Below are positions 1-12,008 of a stretch of 64,000 nucleotides of DNA, in pieces. The position numbers were made by a program, and so were the translations under genes. Positions within the stretch are counted from its first letter, which is position 1. Each line of letters begins with the position of its first letter. The stretch comes from Whitmania pigra (lineage: Eukaryota; Annelida; Clitellata; Hirudinida; Haemopidae). A model generated the notes under the pieces. The model saw only the letters and a program-made list of their open reading frames with translations. It made no database searches and had not been told where the DNA came from. The stretch is from positions 27,501-91,500 of the forward strand of contig JAJTWR010000236.1 in assembly GCA_021613335.1 (NCBI GenBank), written 5' to 3'.

Positions 1-1194
1 ACCTTTTACCTTGATAAATGGTTTTTGTATTTAATTCCAAATTTCACGAAAACTGTATTAGGTTTTTAATGATCATAATAACAAATTCGTAAAAACAATT
101 ATTATTGACTGTAATAAAAGTACATTATAATTTCTTGACTAACAAACCAGTCGAGTTAAACTGTTGTTTGAAAAATAATTAAGATGTGAAATGTTCAAAC
201 ATCGGAAACAATAAAACAAATAAATGCCAGACGAGAATTTAAAGATTAAATTTAAATTAACTTTTCAACATTTCACGGCCCCGGGCACTGACGGACACGC
301 AAGACTTATCAAGCGTGAGTATCTTGTGGGACTTTATTCGGCGAATATTAAAGGAAGTTTCCGACCGAATATTCTTACCTTCCACGTTAATACACGCGTG
401 TTCAGCAGACCGTGAATTGAATCCATCGCGAATTTTAAATCGTTCGTTGACAACTTATCGCTGCCTGAGGACTTTAAGTTCTAATTATAATATATTCGGT
501 AATAATAATAATATATTCGGTAATAATAATAATAATAATTCTTATAATTATAATTACGTTCTTCTTTTATTGTTATCATTATAATTTTAGTTATTATTGT
601 TATTAACTCCTGATCAAATGTTACCGAGATTGATTGGTTACCACATGACCTCTGACCTATTCACAATCATCAACACAAAGGTCACACCTTTGAGTTTCAG
701 TGATGTTACAGGGATGGAGATAATGCTAAAAAGATAAATTAAAACTATTAAAATAAAAATATTGATAATACAGCAGTCAATTGCGATTAGTGTTTACACA
801 TTAATTTTATTTTTTTTTTTAAATCGAGAATTTATTAAATGTGTGGAGAAATGATTTGTGATAATTTAAATGAGTCATTGAAATAATAATAATGAATATT
901 TAAATAACTACAATGCCCCATTTAGCTTTACGAAATATTCGAATAATGTAAGTAACAATTTTGAAAAATATTTCATTAAAAAAATGATCGCTATCAAATA
1001 AACAATAAAAATTGTTATTATGCATTTATAATAAAGAAAAAACTCTGGAAAATCTTCAAAAAAGCAAGCTTGCGACAAGATGACGTAATCATGTCTTGCA
1101 ATGTTCAAGAGATTCTCTTATGCAACATACTTCTTTCAAGTTCATAGGACTGACAGACGATAGATGCTGAGGGAGGAGAGGGACTTCACGATTG

Positions 1195-1227
<33 letters not shown>

Positions 1228-1306
1228 GTCATCACGTCACTGACATCGTCATGGTCATAGTCATCGTCAACGTCGTCGTCATCGTCATCGTCATAGTCAT
1301 CATCTC
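1195..1306. repeat. (ATC)n microsatellite
   Basis: A run of about 12 uninterrupted ATC units is followed by a degenerate tail mixing ATC and GTC triplets. Confidence 0.9.
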
Positions 1307-1800
1307 ACAACTGATTAGTGACTGAGTTGACTTATGATAACAGAGAACTTAGCAGGTGAGATGGTATAATTAAAGAGTGAATTGGCATCAATTAATTAAA
1401 TAATTACCTTGTTGTTTGCAGTTAGTGTTGTCGTTGTTCTTGTAATCATTAATTGAGGACAATCACAACCGCTCATCTCTAATCAACTGATGCAACTGCT
1501 TATACTTTGTTGTTGGTAATGGAAAAGCAAGAACAAATAGGGGGCCTAAAATCCGTGAAGGTCACAAAAACTTCCAGGGCCCCGTGGAACTTACCCCCCT
1601 CTCTATTCCATCTTCTCGACGACCCTGAATGTCATTTTAGCATTATTGACTAATTTTATTTACATAATTAATATTTAACGTAATTATTCCTGACGATGTA
1701 ATGTTTAAGTTAACGAGTTAACAAGTATTACTTTTAGTATTACATTATTATATTGAGGCGACTAAACACCACAGGGAAGGTCAAATTCATTCAGGTGTAA

Positions 1801-1826
1801 ATGATGATGATGATGATGATGATGAT
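1801..1826. repeat. (GAT)n microsatellite
   Basis: Short uninterrupted run of GAT triplets in intergenic DNA. Confidence 0.85.
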
Positions 1827-2249
1827 GGCAGGCGATTGAGTTTAACGGGGCGTTACTAAATATAATATTAAACTAATCATGTAAGTGTTATTAAACCTAA
1901 TAATATTTTATTTATGCAAGTGTTTCATTGTCACCTTATTTTATAAAAACTTATTAATAATATAATATATAATTAAACTTAACAATATTGTAATATCATA
2001 AAAAATATATATAATATATACAGTAATATCATTTAAAAGTAAACACCACAACAATCAATAAATTTATTTTTTATTTATTTTAATAATTTAAAATAATTTA
2101 ATGGCGCCCCAACAAAATGGAAAAAATAAATCTGAGAAAGTGGGAGGCTCGCACACGTGTCCTTTATGACGTCACATCCACTTTGATGACGTCGTATCAA
2201 GTGGAGATGGAAGTTCTTTTATAGAATGACGAATGAGCGCTTTGAATAC

Positions 2250-2760
2250 CATCGCATTTTACAGTGATGATGACGACGATGATTATGACAATGTAATTAA
2301 CTACTTAAACGATGACTACGATATGTAATTATGATCTAATTTATTAACGAGATGTCCTGCAAATCACTTTATAATTTAATAACAATAATAACTAAATAAC
2401 TTAATGAGTTATTTTTTTCTTAATGAAATTTAAGTTTATTTCTAATATATTGAAATTAATTTTTGAAAAATAATTTTTAAAGGTTTTTTAACTACATGAT
2501 AAATCTCATAAGTTACAATAAAGAGATAATACTTTTAAAAACGTAATAATATTTTCAACAATAATAGTGCAACAGTATTTGAATAACAACTCCAATATTC
2601 AAATTTGTGGTTGCCCCTATCGAATTAATAATAATTTTAACAATAATATTTACTTTACGGTCGTCGAGAGTGACTGTAAGATTAAGACTTTCTTAAAAAA
2701 AAAAACAAAAATAAATTTAAATTTAAATTATTATACAAAATAAATAATTACAATTTCATG
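2250..2760. repeat. 3' flank of TCTP copy 1, left part of the amplified block
   Basis: This stretch is alignable by eye with 12245-12540, before TCTP copy 2. Both begin with a GAC/GAT-rich run, then GATATGT and a TTTATTAA-containing stretch. Part of it (from about 2490) also matches 19430-19700, before TCTP copy 3. It therefore marks the downstream edge of the duplicated TCTP unit. Identity is clearly lower than over the TCTP coding exons. Confidence 0.65.
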
Positions 2761-3026
2761 TAATACCCGTGTAAAACCCACACCTTCTTAACAGCCCAGG
2801 ATGCAGCTTTCCACAAAATGAAATCAAGCTCAAACTTACAATAAAAAAACAAGTCGTAACACAAAATTAAAATAATATAAAATTACATTAAGCCCCCTTT
2901 TTAGTATCCTTAAAAACCACCCCTTCTTAGGCTGCTAAGAGCTGCCAATCACAAAATGTAAACAATTGGAAAGTATTTCAAAGTATATTATGAAAACAAT
3001 TTGTCAAGTTGCTGGATTATAAATTC

Positions 3027-3723
3027 TCAGACTTTCTCCTCGAGGAGACCGTGTTTGAAGAAGTACATGTATGGCCTATCATCCTCCCATTTCATCAAAG
3101 CCAGCATACCATCGGGCTTCATTGATTCACCACAGAAGAGTTGATATTCCTTGAAGTCTCCCAAAACCTCTTTGACGAAGTTCTGAGCATTTGACTGAAA
3201 CAAAGCAACTTCCTCAGGCTTCTCCTGTTCAAGCCTTTCCTTCACCTGCTTCATGTAGGTCTTGATGTGACTCATGTAGTCTTTCTTTCCCATGGTGTAC
3301 TCAACAAGCCTTCCATTAAGAACAATGTCAACCCCCTGTCTACTAGTTGAATCTGCACCCTCATCTGCAATTTCAGCCGATTTGTTACCTCCGATTGCTG
3401 CATCATCGATGTCGTAGGAATCTGTCCTCATCTGTTAGAATAATTCAGAAAATGAATATTAATAAATGTAATGGTAAAACATAGTTCTGATGGTAAAGTT
3501 AAAATACGTTTTAGGAAAGGACACTTAATATCAAAAATACCAACCGTTCCCTTGAGTTTGTAGACGATGTTGTGTACAAGCTCCATGCGAACGCTGTCAG
3601 AGAAGAGCTCATCGCCTAAATTAAACATTTACAATAATTAATGCATTGCATGAATCCACAAAGATGTTTTTGAAGTTAAATATAAAGCAACAAACCTGTA
3701 AAAGCATCCTTGTATATAATCAT
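3027..3723 (-). CDS. TPT1: Translationally controlled tumour protein, copy 1
   Basis: Three coding exons on the minus strand: 3723-3696, 3615-3545 and 3431-3027, with GT-AG introns and matching phases (1, then 0). They give 167 residues, against about 172 in vertebrate TCTP. The protein starts MIIYKDAFTGDELFSD, carries the first family signature IGGNKSAE, and ends with the second signature region (MKPDGMLALM followed by PYMYFFKHGL). TCTP is a small cytosolic protein with an Mss4-like fold; the family is linked to growth control, calcium and tubulin binding, and secreted histamine-releasing activity. The start codon is the only ATG giving the conserved MIIY N-terminus. The gene faces away from the carboxypeptidase-Q-like gene at 4663, with under 1 kb between the two starts. 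It is one of three near-identical copies and appears intact. Confidence 0.93.
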
Positions 3724-4662
3724 TCTGAATATCAAAATGAAATTTGAAAAAGTAGCAAAGAAGAAACAGTCAAATGACAATGCACCTGATATCGAAAACC
3801 TAAAATGAAGCATTCCACGTTGAGTAAAAGCCATTAAAAAGACAATGGAGTGTTTATTAAAATGACGAAAAATAATTTTTAATAATTTATTTAAAATCTC
3901 CTCTGATGGTCGAGCCATCGGAGTCGGACATAATAACGAAAACTGTGGTTAGCAGAAAATATTTTTTGTTTATAAGATTTATCATTGCCGTCGACAGTGT
4001 CTATATAATAATTCTGATATAAGCAACTTGAAACGTTACATAACTTTTGCTATTATTTACGTTCATTTCTAATTTATTCTTTGATTTGCAACGAGCATGC
4101 ATTTCCAATAAAATTTTTCAAATGTGACATTTTAATAGGATTCCAAAACAATATTGCTTGCCTCCTGGGCAATTGTCTCTAGGAATCGACCGGTTTCACT
4201 TTTTTCTAGTCGGTGCCTGGGTCCAAAATACATGCTTAGATTGGCGCAGACTTTGGGTTAGTAGGTTTATTCAAAAACAGTCTTACTAAAGTTCCTAACT
4301 AAAACCCGAAAAAGCAAAAAACTCGACATTCTGACTTCAGCCAAGTTAAGTAATACTTAACGGCATATATCTTTTTATAATTTAATAAAGTTAATTTCAA
4401 CTAAATTAAAATTTTCAAATATGATTTGTTAAATTGATACCTCTTAGCTGGTTGTAAAAACATTAATTAATTAATAATCGAATCATCGATTTAACAAACG
4501 CCCACCAATCAATATTATACTCTCATCGAACGAGCAGTGTTTAACATTAAATATTGCGTATTAACGTTAAGCTTCTTACAAGCCGTCTAAATCTATATAA
4601 GGACATAATTTGAAACCCACAACATCCTCAGTTCTTCATCTTGTTCGAGCTGTTAAACAAGG
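3724..4662. promoter_or_regulatory. Shared divergent spacer between TCTP 1 and CPQ-like A
   Basis: The two genes are transcribed away from this spacer of about 940 bp, so it must hold both promoters and 5' UTRs. Its TCTP-proximal part recurs at 13450-13978 and its carboxypeptidase-proximal part at 16395-16817. In the second unit these two parts are separated by an insertion. A bidirectional promoter is inferred from geometry only. Confidence 0.5.
4594..4600 (+). promoter_or_regulatory. TATA box of CPQ-like gene A
   Basis: TATATAA lies 63 to 69 bases before the ATG at 4663, and the motif is preserved at 16749-16755 before copy B. A transcription start near 4625 would be expected from typical spacing. 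Confidence 0.6.
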
Positions 4663-6840
4663 ATGAAGACACTATTCCTCCAATTGTGTTTCCTTTCATT
4701 GCTAGCAGCATCATCCGACAACTGGACTAGTAAGCTTAACGTTGTTAAAGGTTAGTTGATTAAACATCAAATAACTCTTGACGTAGACACGATAAATTGG
4801 GAAGATGATCAAATAATTCAGATGGAGTTGAAAAAATTAAAAACTTAATGAACGGAGATAACAAAGGACAGTCTTACATGAGACTTGCCTATGCGACCGA
4901 CACCTACGGACCTCGACTGGCTGGATCTGATGGCCTGGAAAGAGCTATCGGTGAGTTTTGAAGCGAACGAAGGGAAACGAAATAATAACTTGACCTCTAA
5001 TTAACGAAGGAGTACTATTTTTATTTATCACTCAGACCTTCTCAAAAAAGATTCTACGAACAATTCCTTGGATGTGAAAGAGGAAAAAGTCATGGTATGA
5101 CTGCGAATATGGCGTTTGCAATTAAAATCAATAATCAAATGCCACCTTGTTCCACCAGGTCACCAGATGGCAAGAAGTGAGTTCGTCAGCCACGTTCCAC
5201 TCTAAAATCAGAAACAAAAGTCTAGCCATAGTGGCCTACGGTCCTTCAGTGGCTGGAAAACTTACTGCTCCCGTCTTGTTGGTCAAAAGCTTCGACGAAT
5301 TAGATAAGAGAGCATCTGAGGTTTGGATCGTGGCTAAAATAAGATTACTTCTGAGCGATTTATATTGCATAGGATCAAAATTTTTCAGGCCATGGGAAAA
5401 ATTGTGGTCTACAATCAGGAATGCCAGGATTATCCGACATGCGTCCAATATCGAAACGACGGAGCTTCGAAGGCAGCTGAACATGGAGCCGTGGCCTCAC
5501 TCACTCGCAGTATTGCTTCCTTCTCCATCTACAATCCCCACACGGGTCCCGTGGTTCGTAATGACAATGCTTTTGGTGTTTCTCTATTTAAAAAATTTGT
5601 GTGTGTCATTAAGATGTACAGGGGCAGCAAGAAAATACCAGCAGCAGCCATCACCATTGAAGATGCCGCATTTATCGAGAGAATAATGAAAAGAGGTTAG
5701 TTTGATGGGGTTATCTTAAAAACAAAAAATAATACTTAGCAAAGTCAATTTAAAACAATTTCGTTGCAGATCCGAACGCCACCATCGATCTTCACATCAA
5801 CACTGTGACCGGTAACGATAGGGAATCCAGGAATCTCATCATCGACATACCTGGAACTAATATGAAAAAAGAAGTAATGCAAACCCATTTCGTAATATAA
5901 GTCATCAAGCTTCTCCATCAATTGCCAATTTTCCAGATAATTTTGTCTGGAACTCACACGGATTCGTGGCACGTCGACGACGGTGTTTCAAATAACGCCA
6001 TCGGTTGCAACATGCTATATGAGGTCATTTCTGAAATTTTCTAGTCAGCTACTTAATAGTCTTAAGTCATATTCTTCGTCTTAAACAGGCAATGAGAGTA
6101 ATTAAAAAGCTTGAACTTAAACCGAGAAGAACTTTGAGACTGGCCTTGTGGACTGCTGGGGTAACATCAAGTTTAAATTACAAAGTATTGCATGAAACCT
6201 TTCACCTTTACATTTGAGATATTATTGCAGGAACAAGATTCTAAAGGGGAAAGGCAGTATTTTGCAGGTCAAGAGGTATGATGATTGACGAGAGTTCTCT
6301 CTATTCGACAAAACACCTAATTCATTGCTGTAAACTTCAGAGTGAGAAAGAAAATATTAAACTCATCATGAGATCAGAAAGAGGGGTGTACAATATCAGT
6401 GGACTGATAATCAACAACGGTGATAAGTTGCACACACCCGTGCAGGTGCAATAAAAGCAATTCTTGATCTATTTCTCTTGTTTTTAATATCTAAATTTTA
6501 CTTTTCCAGGCAATCTTCGATACGTTTTTTAAAGAATGGAATTTAGCTAAAGTATCGAATCTGACGGCCAGTGCAAGCACATCGAAATGGGTTGACGATG
6601 CAAAAATTCCAAGATTCGAGTTCCTAACCAACATGAGAAGATACTTTGCAGTTTACAATAGCGGAGGTATCGCAACTTGTTTTATTGACATTTCTTTTGT
6701 CTCACGATCGAATAATGACACCGTTTTCTCTTGAAGGCGATACATTGGACAAGTTGACATCCGAAGAAGTGGACAGAGCAGTAACTTTGTGGGCTTCGAT
6801 TCTTTACACTTTGGGAACAATCGACTTGGACTTTTCATAG
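4663..6840 (+). CDS. CPQ: Carboxypeptidase Q-like secreted M28 protein, copy A (probable pseudoenzyme)
   Basis: Thirteen exons: 4663-4750, 4822-4950, 5036-5094, 5159-5320, 5389-5553, 5614-5695, 5770-5873, 5937-6023, 6089-6160, 6231-6275, 6341-6445, 6510-6666, 6737-6840. All phases agree and give 452 residues (human CPQ 472). Residues 1-17 form a signal peptide (MKTLFLQLCFLSLLAAS). Family hallmarks include YGPRLAGSDGLERAI, LLVKSFDELDKRASE, GKIVVYNQ and ASFSIYNPHTG. CPQ (plasma glutamate carboxypeptidase) is normally a secreted dizinc dipeptidase. Here His270 and Glu317 are kept, but Asn282 replaces the bridging Asp, Gly316 the catalytic Glu (WTAGEQ for WTAEEQ), Glu344 a zinc Asp, and Asn416 a zinc His. 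Peptidase activity is therefore doubtful, while the frame is intact. The TAG stop abuts a GT, with a likely 3' UTR intron after it; AATAAA is at 6994. Confidence 0.88.
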
Positions 6841-7105
6841 GTATTATTCGTAATCGAAATACGATGAAAGCTTGTGCTTATTTTATTTTTGCATTTTCAG
6901 ATTCAGCAGTCACTTAATGCAATAGACGGAGAAAGGAGACAAAGACGATTAAATATATACTATGAATTTTATTAATTTGAGCATCTTATCTTGAATAAAT
7001 TGCATTTACGTTATTTCTGTTTTTTTTTATGACGTGTTTTTTCCGCATACCGAAATCTTACAATATCTTAAATCTTAATTAGCTATAGCACTAGTGCAGG
7101 ACTCC

Positions 7106-7660
7106 AGCACCATGGACTAATAACCTAATGAATAAGTAAATTATTGATGCGGCCCATATAAGAGACAGTGTTTCGATCGTGATTGTTAAAATGCCTTTTC
7201 ATACTACGATTGACATTTTGGCAATTAAATTATGTGCTTAATAAATTAAAATCTGATGTTTTAAAAGCTTAAGAAACAAAATTGGCTTCCATCGATCATC
7301 ATGCTCTTATGATCAACAAACGTTTCAGAATCACATAACGTTTTCAATTAAATAATAAATTTTTTTTATTATTTGTGTAATTTTTGCCCGAAATTTAAAT
7401 TTTTGAAACAATTAAGAACAAACACCAGAACTTGCATTCCAGTCACTCAAATGTTTTGGTTAGCTTTTGTACATGGTGAAACGTAATTCGATTGCGATAA
7501 AGAACGAAAAACATAATAAAATATTTAGTAGAATCGAAAAAAAGTTTTTCGAAAGGAGCCTTCAATTTATTTGTTCAACAATAAAGAAATGGACACGAAT
7601 GACGAAAGTTACAAATAAGAGAATGATTTTAGATATGTTCAATAAGTTTAACAAAGCCTT
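7106..7660. other. Intergenic between CPQ-like A and the fucosyltransferase
   Basis: The two genes converge here. Similarity to the region after CPQ-like B stops near 7105 (19261 in copy B), which marks a duplication edge. I see no gene; the open frame at 7467-7694 overlaps the end of the fucosyltransferase on the opposite strand and looks fortuitous. Confidence 0.5.
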
Positions 7661-7668
7661 CAATTGTA

Positions 7669-10009
7669 TCAAAGCATGGGAATCCAACGTTTGATGTAGT
7701 ACTTCTTTTTGTCTAAACGTTTACCCAGAGTAGAGTTATTTCTTGGATAGTTGTCGTAATAAATAACTGTTGCTCGACTGTTGAACCATCCTGCCCACCA
7801 TCCAAATGTTCCTGTCGACATAATCAGACCATCTGAGCGACAAAGGAAAGCAAAGTCTTGAGGCAAGCTGTCCCTGAAAAATACTATTTTGATGTCTGTT
7901 GTATTAAATATTGATGATGAGTTCGTGGTATGAAAATATTTTGGAAAATGTTCTCTGGCCCAATTCATGTCATCACTTAAAACGACGAAAACAATTTTTC
8001 TGTGGGCCTTAATAAAATATTCAAAAGAATTTAGAAAATAATTTCTATCAGCTACAGTCAACCCGTATTCTACGATCGATGGATGTAGAAAATCCCCCAT
8101 TCTAAGATGCACACCCACAACAAACGGTTCCTCTTCAGCTGAACTAACGAATCGAAACAACCTAGGGAAATTTGATTCATCATCTGAATACGATTTCAGG
8201 GATATGTAAGATGTGGAATTATCTTCTATTCCGTTGTAAGAATAGAGAGAAAATGAGCTCAACTCATCTTTCAACATAATCTTTTTGAACAAATTTATTA
8301 TTACAATTGCTTTATCAAAAGCTCCATCTTTCAGTAATTTGGGTAACAAACTGAGTCTATCTGCCACTTCAGGAGTTAAAGTATGTAAATAGGTTTGACT
8401 CAGTCCACACATTTCAACATTAACTTTTTGATCAGAATTTATCTTCAAAAACTGAGATTGGTTGAAACGAACATCATAATCATGGTGTGGACTCTGTATT
8501 GTTTTGCAAGGACAAATTGAACTCCTGTTTTCATATCTGATTTGATAAAATTAAAATATTATCATTTTACGTAGTTATGAGTTGTTAATGTTTATTCGAG
8601 ACACAAATTCTAACATAACTACCCCATCCTTACATATTGAATTAAACCAGGGGTCGGCGGACTAATAAGTTAACCAACAAGTTTATTGAGTAACTATTCG
8701 GTGAACAGAACTGAATAATCGAGCCGAATATATGATTTGCATAAGATAGGATTTGCAGGATCTATGTTTGAGATTGTGCTGAGCTGCTTGCAATATTACG
8801 TAAGTTGTCAAAAACAAAAACTTCTTCAACAGCTCAGCACGTCTTTTATTTACATGCAGGAAACATGAAAAAAATCACATTTCACAAACATGTTAGGGGC
8901 AACCTTATGGAATGCATAGTTTCGCTTACAGATTGCTGTCATAATGAAAGAGTTACCAAAATATTTATGTATCAAAGAAATCTAGTTTTATAGAGAATGC
9001 AGTTTTGCAAGTTTTAAGGTGTGAAGGATCAAGTTCGTGCTCCCTCCAATGCTGCCAGAGCGTCTGGCAGTTACCATCTATGATATATTGGTTCATTGTC
9101 AATGTTCTAGAAACTGGAGAGGAAACTTAACCGACACCCCAGTAAATGGCTTGGCCTTCCACCAGTGCTGTCAATGATTGCCTTCTATAGCAAGAACTAG
9201 TGCCACTGAAGCGTAGAAGCTTAACTTAATAGGAAAATAGCGGATGCTCAACAATTCCGCGGACAGCAAGATCCGCTAAGTCAAGCCACAAGTAGTCCAG
9301 CTGATGTTCGAGGAAGTAAGAAGTCCAAGACAAGACGCTATGCAGTTGGATGGAACGAAAATGGTTCCAGGCTAGCTCATCTGTCAGAGTGATATGATTA
9401 CTCTTGAAAGGAGACGAAAAGTGGAACAAAACCGAGTTACCGATGGAGGTTCAGTAGAAAGTGGTCAGTGTGGGAAAACTTGGTGCCACGATCCCTTACT
9501 TGCAGCGAGATGTGGAAGAGGTCCCCGCTTTGGCGATAAGGTCAGTATGACCAATTGCACTCTAAGGACAATTTAGAAGCGATGTTTAGTGGAAGTGACA
9601 CCAAATGCGGGTGCTGCGTCGTAATCTCAGCAAATGCACAAATTCCCTTGCCAACTTTAAGTTTAACAATAAACGTTTTTTCTCACCTGGTAATTTTGAA
9701 TACGTGTCCACCAAATGGATAGTTTAATTGGTTGAAATCAAATATTTTATCCAAAACCCATCCTTTGGCAGGCATCACAACTTCTCTCTGAGTTTTAATC
9801 GCAAAATCAAGAAGAGCAGACAACATGAAGAGATGATTTCCCGTTCTATGGTTACCCTCTAACCTTGCATTGCACAAGGTCACATAAGAAACGTTGGTGT
9901 TCATGTATTTCACATGTTGCAGGCGCCATGAAGTTTGCAATAAAATGAAAATTAAAGAAAAAATTGCAAACGTAACAAATCTCTTTTCTTTCACGAATTT
10001 CTTGATCAT
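7669..10009 (-). CDS. GT11-family fucosyltransferase (alpha-1,2 type), Golgi type II membrane protein
   Basis: Two exons: 10009-9687 and 8536-7669, joined in phase 2 (AG/A gives Arg), for 396 residues. Residues 10-26 form a membrane anchor after a short basic N-terminus (MIKKFVKEKR), the usual type II Golgi topology. Residues around 50-65 (GNHRTGNHLFMLSALL) match the GT11 N-terminal motif normally read as GRxGNQ. The donor-binding motif appears as VGVHLRMGDF (usual VGVHVRRGDY), followed by SDDMNWARE and the C-terminal DFAFLCRSDGLIMSTGTFGW. These enzymes move fucose from GDP-fucose to terminal galactose. The second Arg of the HxRR motif is Met here, so specificity or activity may differ. The 1150-bp intron contains foreign-looking DNA. 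A decayed copy of exon 1 lies at 12009-12196. Confidence 0.85.
8776..8840. repeat. Inverted repeat (hairpin) in the fucosyltransferase intron
   Basis: GTGCTGAGCTG at 8776-8786 is perfectly complementary to CAGCTCAGCAC at 8830-8840, with a 43-base loop. It could be the remains of a small foldback or MITE element. Nearby at 8648-8660 is CAGGGGTCGGCGG, which resembles the terminal inverted repeat of some hAT transposons; I could not find a partner end. Confidence 0.5.
8990..9620. other. Intron segment of unusual, higher-GC composition
   Basis: This part of the fucosyltransferase intron is visibly richer in G and C than the surrounding introns and contains short open frames on both strands (for example 9394-9576 plus). 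None shows a family motif I recognise. It may be an inserted, decayed mobile element. Confidence 0.3.
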
Positions 10010-10019
10010 GCTGAAGTAA

Positions 10020-10570
10020 CCAAATTAATTTTTTTTATGTAACTCGGGTATTCAAATCGAAGCAACTTAACAACAACATTATAAATTCATTTCAACTTCC
10101 TACCTCTTTGTTTGAAATGTCCGGTTTAATAGCCAAATTATTATGTTTAATTCTGTAATTATGTCGTTAAGATTAACGGGACCTGTTCTTGAATAATTTG
10201 TAGTGACGAGAACAATGGAGTGCACAAATAACTGAAAGCGATCTGATTGAAGTGAATCTTTTACCTAATTACCCTAAAATTAAATACATTGATTATTGAT
10301 GTTTTGATTCACATCATTCTAATAAACTTAGATAACTGTTTTTAATCGAGTAGTTAGTAACTATATATAAAATGGTGTGATATTTAAATGAGGCAATTGA
10401 CATTTTAATATCCAAGTGCATTATGGCAATAGTTTTAGGCTAAGATTCAGGCATTTGTGTGACGTTATAATCTATATAGATTCTTTACATTATAGGCCCT
10501 CGCAAGAGAAAGTGCAAACGTAGTTATTATCTATTATTGCTTTTAAATATTGAATACATTATTCTGTACA
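10020..10570. other. Intergenic, upstream of the fucosyltransferase
   Basis: AT-rich sequence with no recognisable exon. It must contain the promoter and 5' UTR of the minus-strand fucosyltransferase, but I cannot place a TATA box with confidence. Confidence 0.4.
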
Positions 10571-11014
<444 letters not shown>

Positions 11015-11039
11015 CAATTTTACTTATTTTTTTGATCGG

Positions 11040-12000
11040 CCAAATAACGATTAAACACACTCACGAATAAAAAAAAACATAACAAATATTTGAAGCCCTC
11101 CTTCTGGGCCCGAGAGAAGCCCGGGCCATAATCGTAGTACCATCGACCCTTAAAAAGTCTAAGCAAAACACAATAAATGTCATCGTTGCCATCTAACTCT
11201 TCTTTTGTTATCATCGCTTGTGCCTTATTCGCCTGTGATTTTCCCTTTTTCATTTTGGTTCCAACTTGTGCTTGTGTTTTGTGTTTCAATAAAATTAAAA
11301 AAAAGAAAAAAATGTTTTCACAATGAAATAGTTGCAAAAGAGAGAGCAGCTGTTCATAAATTCATTACTTGATAATTAAAGACTTTTCCTTTAATCTTAT
11401 CACTAACAATAGAATCAATGCATCCTGTGACTCGAGTGACTTGTCAGACATCGGATTGTTAGGATGTCTAGGTATTAATGTAGTGCTGAATTTTATTTTC
11501 AAAAAGGCTATAAAGTTACATTGATCTCGACAAAGTGTACTCGGACTGGTTGCTAAAGAAAGGCAGACGTTCATTCAGATGAAGATAGGATCGATATAAT
11601 CAGCATTTCTAATCGTCATTTTCGATGTTAATCAAAAGTTAATCGTTTACTAAGAATGTATGTAGTCATTGATTAAAATTATTGTCTGCGGCAATTACAC
11701 ACAGTTTATTGCTCTTCGTTCCAGGTATGAGATTTTGACTCCATAGATGGTTAGGATAACTTAGGTTACACTTTTGTAGAGTAACCTAGAAGTCAAGAGA
11801 AGAGCTTCAATTAAAATTCTCGCTCTAATATCTTGACAATATTGCTACATTTGGATCGATTTAAAAATGTCATGGTTTCCGCCTACAGAAACCAGATCGT
11901 TATTGTGAGTTCATTAAGCAAAGCAATAACGTAATAAAGTCGATAATTCAAATACCATAAGAAAAAATTTAAAAATGGATTTAATGACTAATAAAAAAAA
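11040..12000. other. Intergenic, no supported gene
   Basis: A minus-strand open frame at 11020-11337 looks protein-like in its middle (CVLLRLFKGRWYYDYG) but has no family match I can name and no clear splice context. The rest is AT-rich with no exon I can support. Confidence 0.35.
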
Positions 12001-12008
12001 TCATTTGT

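Larger units (their letters stand above)
1..2240. other. AT-rich intergenic region, no gene seen
   Basis: I find no coding exon. The short open frames here have no recognisable composition or splice context. The region holds an ATC-repeat tract (about 1195-1306), a GAT-repeat (1801-1826), and a short GC-richer patch around 1540-1615 that could be a decayed mobile-element fragment. Confidence 0.5.

Noticed and set aside
5236..5484. Minus-strand open frame opposite CPQ-like exons 4-5
   Set aside because: Shadow of the real plus-strand exons.
5147..5686. Single 179-codon plus frame read straight through as one exon
   Set aside because: It crosses the intron at 5321-5388; after the intron the correct frame is the one containing GKIVVYNQ.
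5745..5972. Minus-strand open frame across CPQ-like exons 6-7 (and 17901-18128)
   Set aside because: It spans an intron of the plus-strand gene and is explained by the coding strand.
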